The notes under the pieces were generated by a model. That model worked only from the letters and a program-made list of their open reading frames with translations, was not told the origin of the DNA and searched no databases. The translations under genes and the position numbers were made by a program. From positions 744,001 through 808,000 of the forward strand of contig CAWDVH010000004.1 of assembly GCA_963805705.1 (NCBI GenBank): a DNA stretch of 64,000 nucleotides, written 5' to 3'. This stretch comes from CAWDVH01 sp963805705. GTDB taxonomy: Bacteria; Actinomycetota; Actinomycetes; Streptosporangiales; Streptosporangiaceae. Shown piece by piece: positions 26,194-35,862 of this stretch (the stretch's first letter is position 1; the number at the start of each line of letters is the position of its first letter).

Positions 26194-26657
26194 CCAGGCC
26201 GCCTCTCGCTGGCGGCCAGCACCGCCCGGACAATGTTGTGATAGCCAGTGCACCGGCACAGGTTGCCTTCCAGGCCTGACCTGACCTCTTCCTCCGTGGG
26301 GGAGGCGTTCTCGGCCAGCAGCGAGACGGTCGCCATCACCATGCCCGGGGTGCAGAATCCGCATTGCAGCGCGTGCTCCGCGCGGAACGCGCGCTGGACC
26401 GGGTGCATCTCGTCCGGGCTGATGGCCAGTCCCTCGACGGTCATCACCTCGCGCTCGTCCGCCTGGGCGGCCAGCACGGTGCACGACTTGACCGACTGCC
26501 CGTCCAGCAGGACCGTGCAGGCCCCGCAGGAGCTGGTATCGCAGCCCACGTTGGTCGCGGTGAGGCCGGCCTGCTCGCGCAGGAAGTGCACGAGCAGGGT
26601 GCGATCCTCCACCTCGGCCCCGACCTGGCTGCCGTTGACCGTCACGGTGACCTTCAC
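26190..26657 (-). CDS. Molybdenum hydroxylase small subunit, 2Fe-2S, set two (CoxS-like)
   Basis: A 155-residue iron-sulfur subunit. The cluster ligands are in VGCDTSSCGACTVLLDG, CGFCTPGM and CRCTGYHNIV. The GTG start at 26657 overlaps the large-subunit stop as GTGA. The order in this set is L-S-M, different from S-L-M in set one, and the sequences differ widely, so this is not a recent local duplication. Confidence 0.94.
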   Translation of the reverse strand: MKVTVTVNGSQVGAEVEDRTLLVHFLREQAGLTATNVGCDTSSCGACTVLLDGQSVKSCTVLAAQADEREVMTVEGLAISPDEMHPVQRAFRAEHALQCGFCTPGMVMATVSLLAENASPTEEEVRSGLEGNLCRCTGYHNIVRAVLAASERRPG

Positions 26658-28954
26658 AGGCTCTCCCTTGCCTCGCTGATTGCGGCCCATACCCTCGCTG
26701 GCGTGGCCGGCATGTCGATATGGAGGACGCCGAGATAGCTGACCGCGTCGATGACCGCGTTCTGGGTGGCGGGGGCGGCGCCGATCGTGCCGGCCTCGCC
26801 GATCCCCTTGGCCCCGAGCGGGTTGACGAAGGTCGGGGTCTCGCTGGCCAGCAGCTCAAAGCTGGGCAGCTCGGCGGCCGTGATGGTGGCGTAGTCCACC
26901 AGGGTGCTGGTGAGCGGATTGCCGTCGGCGTCGTACACCATCTCTTCCAGCAGTGCTTGCGCCACGCCCTGGGCGATGCCCCCGTGCCGCTGGCCCTCGG
27001 CCAGTACCGGGCTGACGATCGTCCCGGCATCGTCAGCGGTCACATGCCGGATGAGAGTGGCCTTGCCGGTCTCGGTGTCCACCTCGGCGACCGCGAGATG
27101 GGTGCCGAACGGGAAGGTGGGCTGCCCCTCGTGGTACTCGACGACGGCCACCAGGCCGTCAGGCCCGGCGTGATCTGCTACGTCGGCCCAGGTCCTGCCG
27201 GTCGCGGGATCACCGCGGACCTGCCACGCGCCGCGCTCGACGTCGAGTTCCAGGTCGGCTTCACTGGCCTCGATCATCTCCGCTGCCACCCGGCGCGCCT
27301 GATCCTTGACGTCGATCGCGGCCTTGTGCACGGCGACACCGCCCAGCTGCAGTGACCGCGAGGCATAGGTGCCGACGCCCATGGGGATGAGGTCGGTATC
27401 GCCGTGGATCACCGTGACCTTCGCCATCGGGATCCCCAGCTCGGCCTCGACCAGCATGGCCCAGGTCGTGTGGTGACCCTGGCCGTGCGGGGAACTGCCG
27501 GTGTAGACGGTGGCTGTGCCATCGCCGCCCACCACGAGCCGGGCGGTCTCCCCGTTGGCCGCGTCCGCGGCCGTGATCTCCACGTAGCTGGCCAGGCCGA
27601 TGCCCAGCTGGACCACGTCCCCCCGCGCCCGCCGGCGGGCCTGCTCGGCCCGCAGCTCGCGGTAGCCCGCTGCGGCCAGCACCTTGTCCAGCGCGCCGGC
27701 GTAATCTCCCGTGTCGTAAACGGCCCCGCTGGCCGTGGTGTACGGGAACTTGCCCGGCGCGATCAGGTTCTGCCGGCGTACCTGCGCCGGGTCCCGGCCG
27801 ATGGCGGCGGCAAACAGGTCGACCGCCCTCTCGATCGCGGCTGTCGCCTCCGGCAGGCCGGCCCCCCGGTACGCGGAGATCGGCGTCGTGTTGGTCACCA
27901 CCACCCGAAACGCAGACTCAACGTGGGGAATGTCGTACGGCCCGGCGGCCATCAGGCTGGTGAGGCCGGGCAGGAAGCCGCCCATCCGCGGGTAGGCCCC
28001 GGTGTCCTGCACGATTTCGAGCCGGTAGGCCAGGATGCGCCCGTCCTTGCTCCCGCCGATCGTGATGGTCTGCCGCTGGGCCCGCCCGTGCGTCATCCCG
28101 ACCAGGTTCTCGCTGCGCGTCTCTGCCCAGCGCAGGGCCCGGCCGGTCCGCCTGGCGGCCCATGCGACGGCGACCGCGTCCCGGTCAACGCCGATCTTGG
28201 CCCCGAATCCGCCGCCCACATCCGGGGCTATCACCCGGATGGCGCCCGGGTCGAGCCCGAGTTGCCCGGCGAGCACGAAACGGGAGATCTGCGCGTTCTG
28301 CGTGCTCACCCACAGGGTCAGCTTGCCGTCCGCCCACCGGGCCGCGGCCGCGCGTCCCTCCAGCGGCACCGGCGCGAGCCGCTGGTTCTCGATGGTCCGC
28401 TGCACCACGATGTCACAGCCGGCGAAGGCTGCCTCGTCGGCGGGCGCCCCGGCCGTCACCGCGACATTCGACCCGGTCACCGGGAACAGCAGGGTCCCGC
28501 TGTCCAGGCCGCCGTCGACGCCCACCACCGCGGGCAGCGGCTCATAGTCCACGCTGACCAGCTCGGTCGCGTCCTCACCCTGGTAGCGCTCGGCGGTAAT
28601 GACGATCGCCACCGGCTCACCGACGTAGCGCACCCGGTCACCGGCCAGCAGCGGCTCGGTGAACGGGCCGCCGAGCGGCATGGGCCCGCCCTCGCCGCCC
28701 GACCCGTCGTCATCGGGGGGCGGCGGCAGATCGTCCAGGTCGGCGGCGGTCAGCACGGCGACGACCCCCGGTGCCTGGCGCGCCGCCGAGACGTCGATGC
28801 CCGTGATCAGCGCGTGCGCGACCGGGCTGCGCACGAACGTGATCCGCGCTGCCTCCGCCAGTTCCGGCACTCGCAGGTCATCGACGTAAGTGCCCCCCGC
28901 CGTCAGGAGCCGCGGGTCCTCGGTCCGCATCACTCTGGTCCCCAGGATGCTCAT
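26654..28954 (-). CDS. Molybdenum hydroxylase large subunit, set two (CoxL-like, form II)
   Basis: The 766-residue catalytic subunit. Landmarks are DVGGGFGAKIGVD for the cofactor, the active-site loop AYRGAGLPEA, SSPHGQGHHTTWAM, and GAKGIGEAGTIGAAP with the catalytic glutamate. The loop has leucine where form II enzymes usually have arginine (AYRGAGR). AYRCSFR is absent, so CO oxidation is not expected. ATG 28954 follows AGGCGAG. A glycine/aspartate-rich insertion PPPPDDDGSGGEGG lies near residue 80. The promoter region of 151 bases is shared with the divergent PadR gene. Substrate unknown. Confidence 0.93.
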   Translation of the reverse strand: MSILGTRVMRTEDPRLLTAGGTYVDDLRVPELAEAARITFVRSPVAHALITGIDVSAARQAPGVVAVLTAADLDDLPPPPDDDGSGGEGGPMPLGGPFTEPLLAGDRVRYVGEPVAIVITAERYQGEDATELVSVDYEPLPAVVGVDGGLDSGTLLFPVTGSNVAVTAGAPADEAAFAGCDIVVQRTIENQRLAPVPLEGRAAAARWADGKLTLWVSTQNAQISRFVLAGQLGLDPGAIRVIAPDVGGGFGAKIGVDRDAVAVAWAARRTGRALRWAETRSENLVGMTHGRAQRQTITIGGSKDGRILAYRLEIVQDTGAYPRMGGFLPGLTSLMAAGPYDIPHVESAFRVVVTNTTPISAYRGAGLPEATAAIERAVDLFAAAIGRDPAQVRRQNLIAPGKFPYTTASGAVYDTGDYAGALDKVLAAAGYRELRAEQARRRARGDVVQLGIGLASYVEITAADAANGETARLVVGGDGTATVYTGSSPHGQGHHTTWAMLVEAELGIPMAKVTVIHGDTDLIPMGVGTYASRSLQLGGVAVHKAAIDVKDQARRVAAEMIEASEADLELDVERGAWQVRGDPATGRTWADVADHAGPDGLVAVVEYHEGQPTFPFGTHLAVAEVDTETGKATLIRHVTADDAGTIVSPVLAEGQRHGGIAQGVAQALLEEMVYDADGNPLTSTLVDYATITAAELPSFELLASETPTFVNPLGAKGIGEAGTIGAAPATQNAVIDAVSYLGVLHIDMPATPARVWAAISEARESL

Positions 28955-29093
28955 GTGGCTCGCCTGCCTTTCCCTGCGTGACCTGCCGCAACGTGCGGAC
29001 GAGCTGGAGCCCGTGAGGTGCACTCAGTGTATTACCGCGCCGGCCAGGCTGGCCCACGTAACGGCGCCGCTCGCCGCGGGCCCGAGCACTCAT

Positions 29094-29099
29094 TAGCCT
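29094..29099 (+). promoter_or_regulatory. -10 element of a probable leaderless promoter (PadR gene)
   Basis: TAGCCT matches TANNNT and ends six bases before the ATG at 29106, with no Shine-Dalgarno sequence. This is the spacing expected if transcription begins at the A of the start codon. Confidence 0.45.
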
Positions 29100-29105
29100 G
29101 GAACG

Positions 29106-29684
29106 ATGCCGAATCCCCACGAGCCTGCGCTGTCGCTGTCTGAGTGGCTGGTGTTGTGCCTGATCTGCGAGAAGCCCACGCACGGCTATGTCATCACCGG
29201 CCTGCTGGCCAGGGAGAGCGGGCTGGGCCAGATCTGGCGGGTCCCCAAGCCGGTGATCTACCGGGCCATGCACCGGCTCGAACTGCTCGGCCTGGTCCGG
29301 ACGCTGGGGGAGCAGCCGTCCATTCACGGCCCGGTTCGCTCGCTCGTCGAGGCGACCCCGTCCGGGCGAGGCGCTGCCGGGGCGTGGCTGAGCAGGCCGG
29401 TGGTGCATGCCAGGGACATCCGGTCCGAGCTGCTGGTGAAACTCGCGCTGCTCGACCGGGTCGGCGCCGACCCGCGCGAGCTGCTCCAGGCGCAGCACGC
29501 ACAGCTCATTCCCATGGCCGCGGCGCTCGGAGCTCGCCTGCGGGCGGCCACCGGATTTGACCGGACCATGATCCTGTGGCGCTACGAGATGATCACGGCG
29601 ACCATCCGGTTCCTGGATTCGATGGCCCGGCAGGAACTGGCCAGCCCGCGCGAGGTGCAGACAGAGCCCCAGTCCGGCCGGTAG
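29106..29684 (+). CDS. PadR-family transcriptional regulator
   Basis: A 192-residue winged-helix protein: LSLSEWLVLCLICEKPTHGYVITGLL, then VIYRAMHRLELLGLVRT, the classic PadR N-terminal domain (about residues 8-85). The rest is a helical dimerisation domain (Vir_C-like). It is divergent from hydroxylase set two and sits 55 bases before the nitrilase-like gene, so it could control either. PadR proteins respond mostly to aromatic acids or drugs; the ligand here is unknown. Confidence 0.88.
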   Translation: MPNPHEPALSLSEWLVLCLICEKPTHGYVITGLLARESGLGQIWRVPKPVIYRAMHRLELLGLVRTLGEQPSIHGPVRSLVEATPSGRGAAGAWLSRPVVHARDIRSELLVKLALLDRVGADPRELLQAQHAQLIPMAAALGARLRAATGFDRTMILWRYEMITATIRFLDSMARQELASPREVQTEPQSGR

Positions 29685-29739
29685 AACAAGGGGACAGGGC
29701 CGGATGGGTGAGCCGGCTGGCCGGTCGAAGGGATGAGCC

Positions 29740-30807
29740 ATGATTGAGCCCTATCAGGCCCTGGGCCTGGTCCCCACCATGCGTGGCATCCGCCATCGCC
29801 GTGAGATCGAGACGAACCTCGAACATCTCTCGCACCTGATCAAGGCTGCATCGTGGCTGTCCAGCCTGGACTTGCCGGTACGTCTCATCACGATCCCCGA
29901 GGGTGCTCTGCAGGGGTTCAACGACGAGGTCCTGGACCTCGATCACGAGGAGTTCGCCAGGGAGTGCGCGATCGATATCCCGGGTCCCGAGACCGATTAT
30001 CTTGGTGCGCTGGCCCGGCAGTGGAACGTTTTCCTTATGGCTCAGGCAAAAGCCCGCCATCCCGAATTTCCCGGCCGTTTCTTCAATGTTGGATTTATAC
30101 TCAGCCCGGACGGCGAGGTAATTCTCCGGCATCATAAAGTCGTGCCACTGCTGCCGGTCGAGCATTCGGTGACCCCGCACAATGTCTGGGACAAGTGGAT
30201 CGAGCTATATGGCCGCAACCTGGATGCATTCTACCCGGTAGCCGACACGGAAATCGGGCGGCTCGGATTCCTGATGGCCAACGAGGGCTCATATCCGGAA
30301 AATGCGCGCGGCCTGGCCATGAACGGCGCTGAGGTTGTTTACCGTGGCCCGTACCCGCACCCGCATGTCGGTAACGGGCTGTTCGAGATCCAGAATCGCG
30401 CGCGGGCTCTCGACAATAACCTGTACCTGATCGCATGCAACGTCGGCACGTACTACCTGCACTCCGATTCCGATATACCGATTGATACTTTCGGCGGCGG
30501 GTCAGCCGTGATCGACTACCGCGGGCAGATAATCGGCCGGCACGACTACAGCGGCGGATCCTCCTGGGTGGCCGGGACCGTCGACGTCGAGGCGCTGCGC
30601 CTGTTCCGCGCTAATGCCCAATGGGACAACTGGATCAAGGATCTCACTACCGAGCAGTATCAGATTATTTACGAAGAGCCGGTCTACCCGAAGAATATCT
30701 ATCTCGACCATGCACCGTACGGCCATGACGATTACCGCCGCGAAGTGACAGATAAGCAAGTCAAGCTCATGCACGAGCGGGATATCTGGGTGCCACCGGA
30801 CAGATGA
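29740..30807 (+). CDS. Nitrilase-superfamily protein lacking the catalytic cysteine
   Basis: A 355-residue carbon-nitrogen hydrolase-fold protein. Two triad members are clear: E54 in TIPEGALQGF and K133 in RHHKVVPLLPVEH. The third block normally reads G-x-x-x-C-Y/W-E; here it is GFLMANEGSYPE, with alanine (A180) where the nucleophilic cysteine belongs. The rest of the block (SYPENARGLAMNGAEVV) and the conserved NRARALDNNLYLIACNVG are well kept. The protein may therefore be non-hydrolytic or use another mechanism. GAAGGGATGAG precedes the start. Its stop overlaps the next gene as ATGA. The codon use is less GC-extreme than its neighbours, hinting at transfer. Confidence 0.85.
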   Translation: MIEPYQALGLVPTMRGIRHRREIETNLEHLSHLIKAASWLSSLDLPVRLITIPEGALQGFNDEVLDLDHEEFARECAIDIPGPETDYLGALARQWNVFLMAQAKARHPEFPGRFFNVGFILSPDGEVILRHHKVVPLLPVEHSVTPHNVWDKWIELYGRNLDAFYPVADTEIGRLGFLMANEGSYPENARGLAMNGAEVVYRGPYPHPHVGNGLFEIQNRARALDNNLYLIACNVGTYYLHSDSDIPIDTFGGGSAVIDYRGQIIGRHDYSGGSSWVAGTVDVEALRLFRANAQWDNWIKDLTTEQYQIIYEEPVYPKNIYLDHAPYGHDDYRREVTDKQVKLMHERDIWVPPDR

Positions 30808-31748
30808 CGACGATGAGGAGACCTGGCCAGGCTGCGGCCCTCTGCGCAATCGCTTTCCTGGTGCTGGGCTGCGCGACCGCCGGCCAGGTCGCGGGACCAG
30901 CAGGTACGTCGCGCTCTGCCTCCCTCCGCCCAGTGCCTTCGCCGCCGCTCTCCGCATCACCGTCCCCCGCGTCGCCAGCGCCCGCGGCCAGTGCGGTTGC
31001 ATCTCCTTTTGCGAGCCGCGGCCTGCGCAGTTACCTGGCCAGCCGGTCTGGCCGGGTCACTGCGGCGCTGTACGACGCACGTACCAGGCACATCTGGGTC
31101 TTCCACCCGCAGTCTGTTCAGTACACCGCGAGCATTGTGAAAGTGGAGATCATGGGAACTGCTCTCCAGGAAGCCGAATCTGCCGGCCAGGAGCTGCCGA
31201 AAGCGGAGGCCGCCCTGATGCCTTCGATGATCGAGAACAGTGACAATCAGTCAGCGACCGCGCTGCTCAATGATGTGGGCGGTCCCAGCGCCGTCGCGCG
31301 GTTCGACCGATCAGCCGGGATGAATCACACGACGCCATCGACCCTGGCCCTGATCCCCGGAACCTCGCTGCCGGGCTGGGGTCTCACGACAACTACCGCA
31401 CTCGATGAGGTCACTCTCATTTCGAAGTTCGCCTATCCAGGCCCGGTCCTGTCCGATGCCTCTAGGGAATACGGGCTGTCCCTGATGGAGGATGTCGAAG
31501 CCGATCAGAGCTGGGGCGTCTCCGGTGGCGTTCCCGCTGGGACGACGGTAGCCATCAAGAACGGCTGGCTTCCGCTCGGGTCGTCGGGCTGGCAAGTCGA
31601 CAGCATCGGGTGGGTTTCTGGTCATGGCCGTAATTACGTGCTCGCCGTGCTGACCGACGGCAGCCCGACAGAAGCCTACGGAATAGCGACCATCGAGACT
31701 ATAGCCAGGGACGCCTACCGATCTCGGCGCCGCGTCCCGCGAGGGTAA
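30804..31748 (+). CDS. Class A beta-lactamase-fold lipoprotein
   Basis: A 314-residue exported serine hydrolase. The signal peptide ends in a lipobox-like LVLGC (cysteine 23), so it is probably anchored outside the membrane. A Pro/Ser/Ala-rich spacer covers about 30-70. The fold's active-site motifs are S110-I-V-K113 (SxxK), S146-D147-N148 (SDN) and K252-N-G254 in place of KTG. The usual E166 loop is not evident, so efficient beta-lactam hydrolysis is doubtful; a DD-peptidase-like or penicillin-binding role is possible. Translationally coupled (ATGA) to the nitrilase-like gene. Confidence 0.82.
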   Translation: MTTMRRPGQAAALCAIAFLVLGCATAGQVAGPAGTSRSASLRPVPSPPLSASPSPASPAPAASAVASPFASRGLRSYLASRSGRVTAALYDARTRHIWVFHPQSVQYTASIVKVEIMGTALQEAESAGQELPKAEAALMPSMIENSDNQSATALLNDVGGPSAVARFDRSAGMNHTTPSTLALIPGTSLPGWGLTTTTALDEVTLISKFAYPGPVLSDASREYGLSLMEDVEADQSWGVSGGVPAGTTVAIKNGWLPLGSSGWQVDSIGWVSGHGRNYVLAVLTDGSPTEAYGIATIETIARDAYRSRRRVPRG

Positions 31749-31805
31749 GCCGCCAGAGCGCTCATCATTCCGGACCGGTGCCGGCGGCCGGGACGGAATC
31801 AGCTT

Positions 31806-33815
31806 CTAGATGCTGCCCTTCGACGTCTGCGGCAACCCGTATTGCACTGCGATCGGATTCCATATGCCGACGAACATTACCTTGTAGCTGACTGCCTGGT
31901 CGCCCGCCGCAAGCGCCGCGCTCGACTGGCTTCCGGCCTGGCAGTCGGACACCTGCTGATGCGCCCACGTCAGGTAGTCATTGTCAGCGTTAAGCGAGTA
32001 GAAAAGTGCCTGCGTCAGGTCGAGTTTCAGCTGCGCGCCGTCCTGAAGCGCTGCTGTTGACAGATTCTGAGCCTGATCGTATTCGGCTTGGCGCTGATTG
32101 CGAACCTGCTGGATCTGCTGCACGCTGGGCGAAAGATCGGTGCAGCCTGCGACATTATCGGTCGCAGTGCTCAGGTCAGCGCTGCTCGCGGCGCCTGATG
32201 TCAGCAGATTGCTGACCGCCGCCGCTTCGGCGCTTGATGGCGATGATGGTGCCGGTGTTGTGGAGGATGCCGGTGACGCGGAGGATGCCGGTGACGCGGA
32301 GGACGCGGGTGATGCGGGCGCCACTGGCGATGCGGGTGCCGATCGCGGGGTGATGTGGCCATGGCCGGCGAGAACGACGGCCGCCGCCACCGCCGCTGCG
32401 CCGACGGCAACGGCCGCGGCAACCAGGCCAGCGATCATGCCACGGGATCGTCGTGCGGGCGCCGGGGACGGCCAGGCGGGCCCGCTCGGCCCGTACGGGC
32501 CGTACAGCCCGGATGGCCCGCTCGGCCCGGATGGCCCGCTCGGCCCGTACGGCCCGCTTGGCCACGCGCCGCCGGCACGATGCTGCCGGTCGCCGTGGAT
32601 CGCGGCTTCTGCCTGGCCCGCGGGTGCCATGACCGGCTGCTGGTAGCGGTCGATGGCGGTCCCTGGCGCTGGCCCCGCCAGCCCGGTGGCAGGCCAGGGC
32701 CGCGGCTGATCCCCCGCGCCGGGGCCGGGGCGAGCGCCATCCCGGCTACCCGGTGGCTCAGGCTCACCGGGAATCAGCCGAAGGGACCGGCCCAGGTCCG
32801 TGGCGAACTGCGCGCCGGTGGCGTAACGCTCGTCCGGCGACTTCGCCATCGCTGCGGCCAGCACGCGATCGACGGCCGCCGGAAGGTCTCCGCGCCGCGC
32901 GGTGAGTGACGGCGGCGGCTCAGACAGATGCGCCGTGATCAGTGCGAGGCCGGGGCCCCGGCGGAACGGCGGCGTTCCGCTGAGCAGCTCGAACGTGGCG
33001 CAGCCGAGTGAGTAGAGGTCCGCGCGCCCGTCCACCTGGTGCCCGTCGATCTGCTCAGGCGCGATGTAGTCGAGAGTGCCTACGAACTGCCCGGTCATGG
33101 TGAGGTTGCTGGCGGAAAGCGGCTGCTTGCTGATCCCGAAGTCGGAGAGATAAACGTGCTCGGGCAGGTCAGCTGCGGGGGAGCCGCGGCCGGGGCCGTC
33201 CGCTGCCGCCCTCGCATCGAGCAGCATGTTGGCGGGCTTGACATCGCGGTGGATCAGGCCGTGAGCGTGGGCCGCGTCGAGCGCGGCGGCGACCTGGCTG
33301 ATGATGGCCCACGCCCGCGCCGCGGACAGCGGGCCGCCCTGCTCCAGCAGCGACCGGACGTCTCCGCCCTGCACGTAACGCATGGCGATGAACAAGGTTT
33401 CGCCGGCATTTCCCGCTTCGTAGATCGGGATGATATTCGGATGGTCGACGGCGGCCGCGGCGCGTGACTCGTTGATGAATCTCTGCCGGAATCCGGTGTC
33501 CGCGGCTAGTCCCGCGGCCAGCAGCTTGAGCGCCACGCGGCGACCCAGGCGCTCGTCGCGAGCCCGGTAGACGACCGCCATACCGCCCTCGCCGATCTGC
33601 TCCTCAAGCCGATAGCCGGCGATCTCACCTCCCGGGCCGATTTCGTCCGGGGCTGCGGTGTCCTGTTTCTCGGCTCGGCCGACCTCGGTCGGCGGGTGCG
33701 GCGAGATCTTGCCCGGCGGCGGCGACCTCGTCTCCGGCGGCGGAGGCGGCGTCCCCGCCTCCGGCGATTCCTGGCCTGCGGGCTTTTCGGCGGGCGGGGC
33801 GGGCTCGTCGCTCAT
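31806..33815 (-). CDS. Membrane-anchored serine/threonine protein kinase (PknB-like)
   Basis: A 669-residue eukaryotic-type kinase. A Pro-rich N-terminus (1-60) precedes the kinase domain (about 66-345): glycine loop IGEGGMAVVY, catalytic lysine K97 in VALKLL, HRDVKPANML with D191, DFG at 225-227, APE in IAPEQ. A Gly-Pro-Ser repeat segment (420-450) leads to one transmembrane helix at about 460-484, then a Pro/Ala/Ser spacer and a C-terminal extracellular domain with two conserved cysteines (CTDLSPS and DCQAGSQ). There are no PASTA repeats. GGGGGAG precedes ATG 33815. The ligand of the outer domain is unknown. Confidence 0.94.
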   Translation of the reverse strand: MSDEPAPPAEKPAGQESPEAGTPPPPPETRSPPPGKISPHPPTEVGRAEKQDTAAPDEIGPGGEIAGYRLEEQIGEGGMAVVYRARDERLGRRVALKLLAAGLAADTGFRQRFINESRAAAAVDHPNIIPIYEAGNAGETLFIAMRYVQGGDVRSLLEQGGPLSAARAWAIISQVAAALDAAHAHGLIHRDVKPANMLLDARAAADGPGRGSPAADLPEHVYLSDFGISKQPLSASNLTMTGQFVGTLDYIAPEQIDGHQVDGRADLYSLGCATFELLSGTPPFRRGPGLALITAHLSEPPPSLTARRGDLPAAVDRVLAAAMAKSPDERYATGAQFATDLGRSLRLIPGEPEPPGSRDGARPGPGAGDQPRPWPATGLAGPAPGTAIDRYQQPVMAPAGQAEAAIHGDRQHRAGGAWPSGPYGPSGPSGPSGPSGLYGPYGPSGPAWPSPAPARRSRGMIAGLVAAAVAVGAAAVAAAVVLAGHGHITPRSAPASPVAPASPASSASPASSASPASSTTPAPSSPSSAEAAAVSNLLTSGAASSADLSTATDNVAGCTDLSPSVQQIQQVRNQRQAEYDQAQNLSTAALQDGAQLKLDLTQALFYSLNADNDYLTWAHQQVSDCQAGSQSSAALAAGDQAVSYKVMFVGIWNPIAVQYGLPQTSKGSI
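32270..32330 (-). repeat. In-frame short repeat in the kinase outer linker
   Basis: The minus strand encodes a run of SASPASSASPASS-like units just after the transmembrane helix; the DNA repeats with a 15-bp period (GCCGGTGACGCGGAG on the plus strand). A second in-frame array near 32500-32560 encodes the collagen-like GPSGPSGPSG. Both keep the frame. Confidence 0.6.
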
Positions 33816-33990
33816 GTCACTCCCCCGCGATCGGGGCACGTCATCGAGGGCTCGCCGTCGACGGGGCCCGGGGCCGCCGTCGAGACGGCTGCCCTTAACC
33901 GGCGCCTCGTCATGAATGTCCCCCGCACTGCCGAGATTGTAATTATGACCCCGCAGATGGTGACGCGCCAGACCTCCGCTTGACGAAACC

Positions 33991-34017
33991 TGATAACAGC
34001 TTATTATCATAGTGATA
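33991..34017. promoter_or_regulatory. AT-rich palindrome upstream of the ABC-2 exporter
   Basis: TATCA-TAG-TGATA (34005-34017) is a perfect inverted repeat. GATAA-N7-TTATC (33992-34008) overlaps it. The region stands out as AT-rich within the 277-base divergent gap between kinase and exporter genes. A GntR- or TetR-type repressor could bind here, but no such gene is adjacent. The rest of the gap shows nothing further. Confidence 0.45.
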
Positions 34018-34092
34018 TCTATTTTTCGGCCAAGCGGTGACCGCGGCGCGCACGGCAGGCACCGCGGGCCCGGCCAGGGACAAGGCGGACAC

Positions 34093-35111
<1,019 letters not shown>

Positions 35112-35115
<4 letters not shown>

Positions 35116-35834
35116 AAATAAGCACCAGGCGCGTCCGGGCCATCTTCCGCAAGGAACTGCGCGAGTACCGGCGCAACCGCGCCATCATCGCGACGATGGC
35201 CATCCTCCCGCTGATCTTCCTCATCCAGCCGCTGATCGAGATCTTCACCCTGCCCGCGTCATCGGCGAGCGCGCTGAGCCATGAGAATCCACTGCTGTAC
35301 CTGCTGGCCATCCCGGCGCTCGTGCCGGCCTTTGTCGCCGCCTACTCGGTCGTCGGCGAGCGGCAGCAGGGCACCCTCGAGCCGGTGCTCGCGACGCCGG
35401 TCCGCCGCGAGGAATTCCTGCTGGGCAAGGCCCTGGCCGCCCTCGTCCCGTCGCTGGCCGTCTCCTATGCGGTCTACGCCTTCTTCCTCGCCTGCGTCGC
35501 GCTCTTCGCCCAGCCGGGCGTCGCGCCAGCGCTCCTGCGAGGCCCGGAGCTGCTCGCCCAGTTCCTCTTCACGCCCCTCCTGGCCGGCTGGTCGATCTGG
35601 GTCGGCATCGCGATTTCCGCTCGCTCCAGCGAGGTCCGTGTCGCCCAGCAGCTCGGCATGCTCGCGAGTCTCCCGACCGTCGCGGTGACCACGCTCATCG
35701 CGCTCAACGTGATCCACCCGAGCCTCCGCCTGGCCCTCGCCCTCGCGGCGGCCATGCTGGTCCTCAACCGACTCGGCTGGCGGATCACCTCAGCCACGTT
35801 CGACCGCGAACGGCTCATCACCGGGGCCAGGTGA
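35112..35834 (+). CDS. ABC-2 type transporter permease
   Basis: A 240-residue membrane protein with about six helices. The N-terminus RRVRAIFRKELREYRRNRAII is the cytoplasmic coupling region typical of ABC-2 permeases, and VVGERQQGTLEPVLATPVRREEFLLGK is the conserved loop after the second helix. It makes the transport channel for the ATPase before it, to which it is coupled by ATGA. The exported substrate is unknown. Confidence 0.92.
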
Positions 35835-35862
35835 TGGACGTGCCGTGCGGACGGACGGTGTC

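Noticed and set aside
20393..28954. Carbon monoxide dehydrogenase (form I) call for the CoxSLM-like sets
   Set aside because: The form I active-site loop AYRCSFR is missing; both large subunits have AYRGAG-type loops, which fit other molybdenum hydroxylases.
27404..28981. Plus-strand frame of over 500 codons opposite the set two large subunit
   Set aside because: Composition is Arg/Gly/His-rich without motifs, while the minus strand encodes a full hydroxylase subunit.
30804..31748. Functional beta-lactamase conferring resistance
   Set aside because: SxxK and SDN are present, but the Glu of the omega loop is not recognisable and KTG is replaced by KNG.
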